Assembly: GCA_947503585.1 (NCBI GenBank)
Contig: CANNEJ010000092.1
Coordinates: 1-6,414, forward strand
Source: Anaerolineales bacterium
GTDB lineage: Bacteria; Chloroflexota; Anaerolineae; Anaerolineales; UBA11657
Reading direction: 5' to 3'
DNA: 6,414 nucleotides
A program made the position numbers and the translations under genes. This document shows, in pieces, positions 4,872 to 6,414 of the stretch; position 1 is the first letter of the stretch; each line of letters begins with the position of its first letter. A model generated the notes under the pieces. That model had not been told where the DNA came from, did no database searches, and saw only the letters and a list, made by a program, of their open reading frames with translations.

Positions 4872-6281
4872 TTAAACACGCGCTCTCGCAGCGGGCAGGC
4901 TGGCCAGCCGGCTGTCCAAAGCAGCCCGCACAGCCGCTGCAGTCGCCGGCAACTGCAGTGGCGGGTTGGCGTAGTCACTGGTGACCAGCGGCAGGCTGCC
5001 CGCGTGATAGCCGGATTTGAAGCCGCTGAACTTGAGGCCGTGCGCAGTGCTGATGACCACCACGCGCGCACCGGGCTGGATGGTATTGTTCTGGCGCAGC
5101 TTACAAAGCGCCGCCAGCGCCACAGCGGTATGCGGGCAGGCATACATGCCGGTTTTATCGGCAAGTGCAGCCGCTGTCGCGAGCTCCTGCTCGCTGGCCT
5201 GCTCCACCAGGCCGTCCGTTTGCCGAATGGCTTGCACCGCCTTGGCGTAGCTGACGGGGGCACCAATGCGGATGGCCGAGGCCTGCGTGGCTTCCGCCTG
5301 CATAGCAACTGGCGCCGAAAAATTATTGCAGAAGCTCTGGTAAAACGGATTGGCGCGGCTGGCCTGGGCAGCCACAAGCCGCGGCAAGCGCGTGATTATT
5401 CCGAGGTCTTGAAGCAGTTTTAGGCCCTTGTAGAGCGCGCTAATGTTGCCCAGGTTGCCCGCCGGAATGATGATCCAGTCCGGCACCGTCCAGTCAAACT
5501 GGCGCCAAATCTCCACGCCCACAGTCTTCTGGCCCTCGATGCGCAGGCTGTTCATGGAGTTGGCCAGATAGATGCTGTTGTCCTGCGTCACCTCGCGCAC
5601 CACCCGCATGCAGCCGTCAAAGTCTGTGTCCAGCGCCAGCACGTGCGCGCCGTGCGCCAGCGGCTGCACCAGCTGCGCATCGCTCACCTTGTCGCGCGGC
5701 AGGAACACAACCGCCGGAATGCCGGCTGCGGCTGCGTATGCGGCAAGTGCCGCGCTGGTATCACCGGTGCTGGCACACGCCACGGCGCGCAGCGGGCTGC
5801 CGTCCGCAATCATCTGCTTCACCACGCTCACGAGCACCGTCATGCCCAGGTCTTTGAAGCTGCCGGTGTGGCTGTTGCCGCACAGCTTTACCCACAGGTC
5901 ATCCAGCCCGATGCTTTTGCCAAAGCGATCCGCCCAAAAGAGATTGGAGTTGCCTTCGTACATACTCACAACATTTTCCGCGCGCAGCTCCGGCGCCACC
6001 CACTCCTTCATGCTCCACACGCCGCCGCCATACGGCCAGCGCGTGGTGGCGGTCCGGCTGTCCAGCAGCTTGCGCCACTGCGCCGGCGCATGCCGCAGTA
6101 GTGCGTCCACATCATGGTGCACCTCCAGCAAGCCGCCACAGTGCGGGCAGAGATACACAATCGAATCAACCGGGTAGCTGCCGCCGCAGCCGTTGAAGCA
6201 GCGCAGGTGGGAGCGGAAGCTGCCCGCCAGGGTGGCGGCCGGCCCGTCGGCCTGCAGCACTTCGTTTACTTCAACTGCCAC
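4872..6281 (-). CDS. thrC: Threonine synthase, long form with N-terminal zinc-ribbon-like segment
   Basis: This PLP enzyme converts O-phospho-L-homoserine to L-threonine and phosphate, the last step of threonine synthesis, in the cytoplasm. The protein has 469 residues. A zinc-ribbon-like N-terminus carries C28/C32 and C45/C48 (CxxxC, then CxxC). The fold-type II core follows: KEWVAPEL at 92-99, SMYEGNSNL at 106-114 and the PLP lysine K143 in NSHTGSFKDLGM (136-147). Next come ASTGDTSAALAAY (170-182) and the phosphate-binding GNLGN (275-279). STAHGLKF (411-418) is a typical late motif. The frame is intact. The start is the GTG at 6281; an in-frame stop at 6294-6296 rules out anything longer, and a second GTG at codon 8 is a possible alternative. 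The start overlaps the upstream propeller gene by 16 bp, so the two are probably co-translated. No other threonine pathway gene lies in the window. Confidence 0.95.
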   Translation of the reverse strand: MAVEVNEVLQADGPAATLAGSFRSHLRCFNGCGGSYPVDSIVYLCPHCGGLLEVHHDVDALLRHAPAQWRKLLDSRTATTRWPYGGGVWSMKEWVAPELRAENVVSMYEGNSNLFWADRFGKSIGLDDLWVKLCGNSHTGSFKDLGMTVLVSVVKQMIADGSPLRAVACASTGDTSAALAAYAAAAGIPAVVFLPRDKVSDAQLVQPLAHGAHVLALDTDFDGCMRVVREVTQDNSIYLANSMNSLRIEGQKTVGVEIWRQFDWTVPDWIIIPAGNLGNISALYKGLKLLQDLGIITRLPRLVAAQASRANPFYQSFCNNFSAPVAMQAEATQASAIRIGAPVSYAKAVQAIRQTDGLVEQASEQELATAAALADKTGMYACPHTAVALAALCKLRQNNTIQPGARVVVISTAHGLKFSGFKSGYHAGSLPLVTSDYANPPLQLPATAAAVRAALDSRLASLPAARARV

Positions 6282-6414
6282 GCGGGTTCCACATCAGCAC
6301 CGCTGTTGCGCGACAGATTTGTTTGCGAGCTGCCATTCGCCAGCATGCTGTAGATTTCTGCGTTGCCATCCCGGCTGCTCACATACAAAAGCTGCGAGCC
6401 GTCCGGCGACCAGC
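6266..6414 (-). CDS. C-terminal end of a TolB/WD40-like (PD40) beta-propeller protein
   Basis: Only the last 48 complete codons are visible; the gene enters from the right edge. They begin WSPDGSQLLYVSSRDGNAEI, then YSMLANG, and finish SGADVEPAWQLK before a TAA stop at 6268-6266. The pattern WSPDG-x-x-L-x-Y-x-S-x-R-DGN-x-EIY is the signature of PD40/TolB-like propeller blades, and ending shortly after a PAW is usual for the last blade of such proteins. Such proteins are often extracytoplasmic or follow a kinase or transcription-factor domain, but the N-terminal part that would show this is missing. The stop lies inside the thrC coding region (16-bp overlap), which implies one transcript. Confidence 0.82.
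   Translation of the reverse strand, partial: WSPDGSQLLYVSSRDGNAEIYSMLANGSSQTNLSRNSGADVEPAWQLK

Noticed and set aside
4267..4875. Plus-strand frames with periodic Ser/Ala/Lys-Leu repeats opposite the pentapeptide gene
   Set aside because: The 15-nt periodicity of the pentapeptide codons creates periodic peptides on the other strand; there is no independent gene signal.
4853..5377. Second minus-strand frame overlapping the 3' half of thrC
   Set aside because: Arg/Pro/Ser-rich shadow in another frame of an intact, conserved threonine synthase.

Overview
The window is about 6.4 kb of gene-dense, GC-rich bacterial chromosome. All seven genes lie on the minus strand, so transcription runs from the right edge to the left. 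The best guess for the source is a Chloroflexota bacterium, probably class Anaerolineae. The reasons are a LysM lipoprotein with a long Ala/Thr/Pro linker, a long-form threonine synthase whose motifs resemble those I remember from that phylum, a DnaE with a PDIDLDF catalytic motif followed by QDDRR, and a TolB/PD40-type propeller. This is recognition from memory, not a database result.

Layout in transcription order. A TolB/WD40-like beta-propeller protein (3' end only, 6414-6266) overlaps by 16 bp the GTG start of threonine synthase thrC (6281-4872). After 15 bp comes a 513-residue pentapeptide-repeat protein (4856-3315), and 17 bp later a 140-residue uncharacterised protein (3297-2875). A 70-bp gap with a possible promoter and a hairpin leads to a double-LysM lipoprotein (2804-1959). 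This is followed after 11 bp by a Nudix hydrolase of the ADP-ribose pyrophosphatase type (1947-1390). A 155-bp gap carries the best promoter of the window (extended -10 TGATATAAT), a 14-bp perfect palindrome and a leader hairpin. The DNA polymerase III alpha subunit dnaE then runs from 1234 off the left edge (411 residues visible).

The spacing suggests three transcription units: propeller-thrC-pentapeptide-hypothetical, lysM-nudix, and dnaE. Read-through between them is possible, because I see no intrinsic terminator in either gap. The genes do not form one obvious pathway. They combine amino-acid biosynthesis (thrC), nucleotide-sugar clean-up (Nudix), replication (dnaE), envelope/peptidoglycan binding (LysM lipoprotein) and two proteins of unknown role.

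I find no mobile element, CRISPR array, tRNA or rRNA, and no convincing new multi-gene system. The points most worth a second look are the three-block pentapeptide protein with a duplicated linker, the uncharacterised 140-residue neighbour, the complete set of PHP metal ligands in DnaE, and the palindrome-plus-hairpin dnaE leader.
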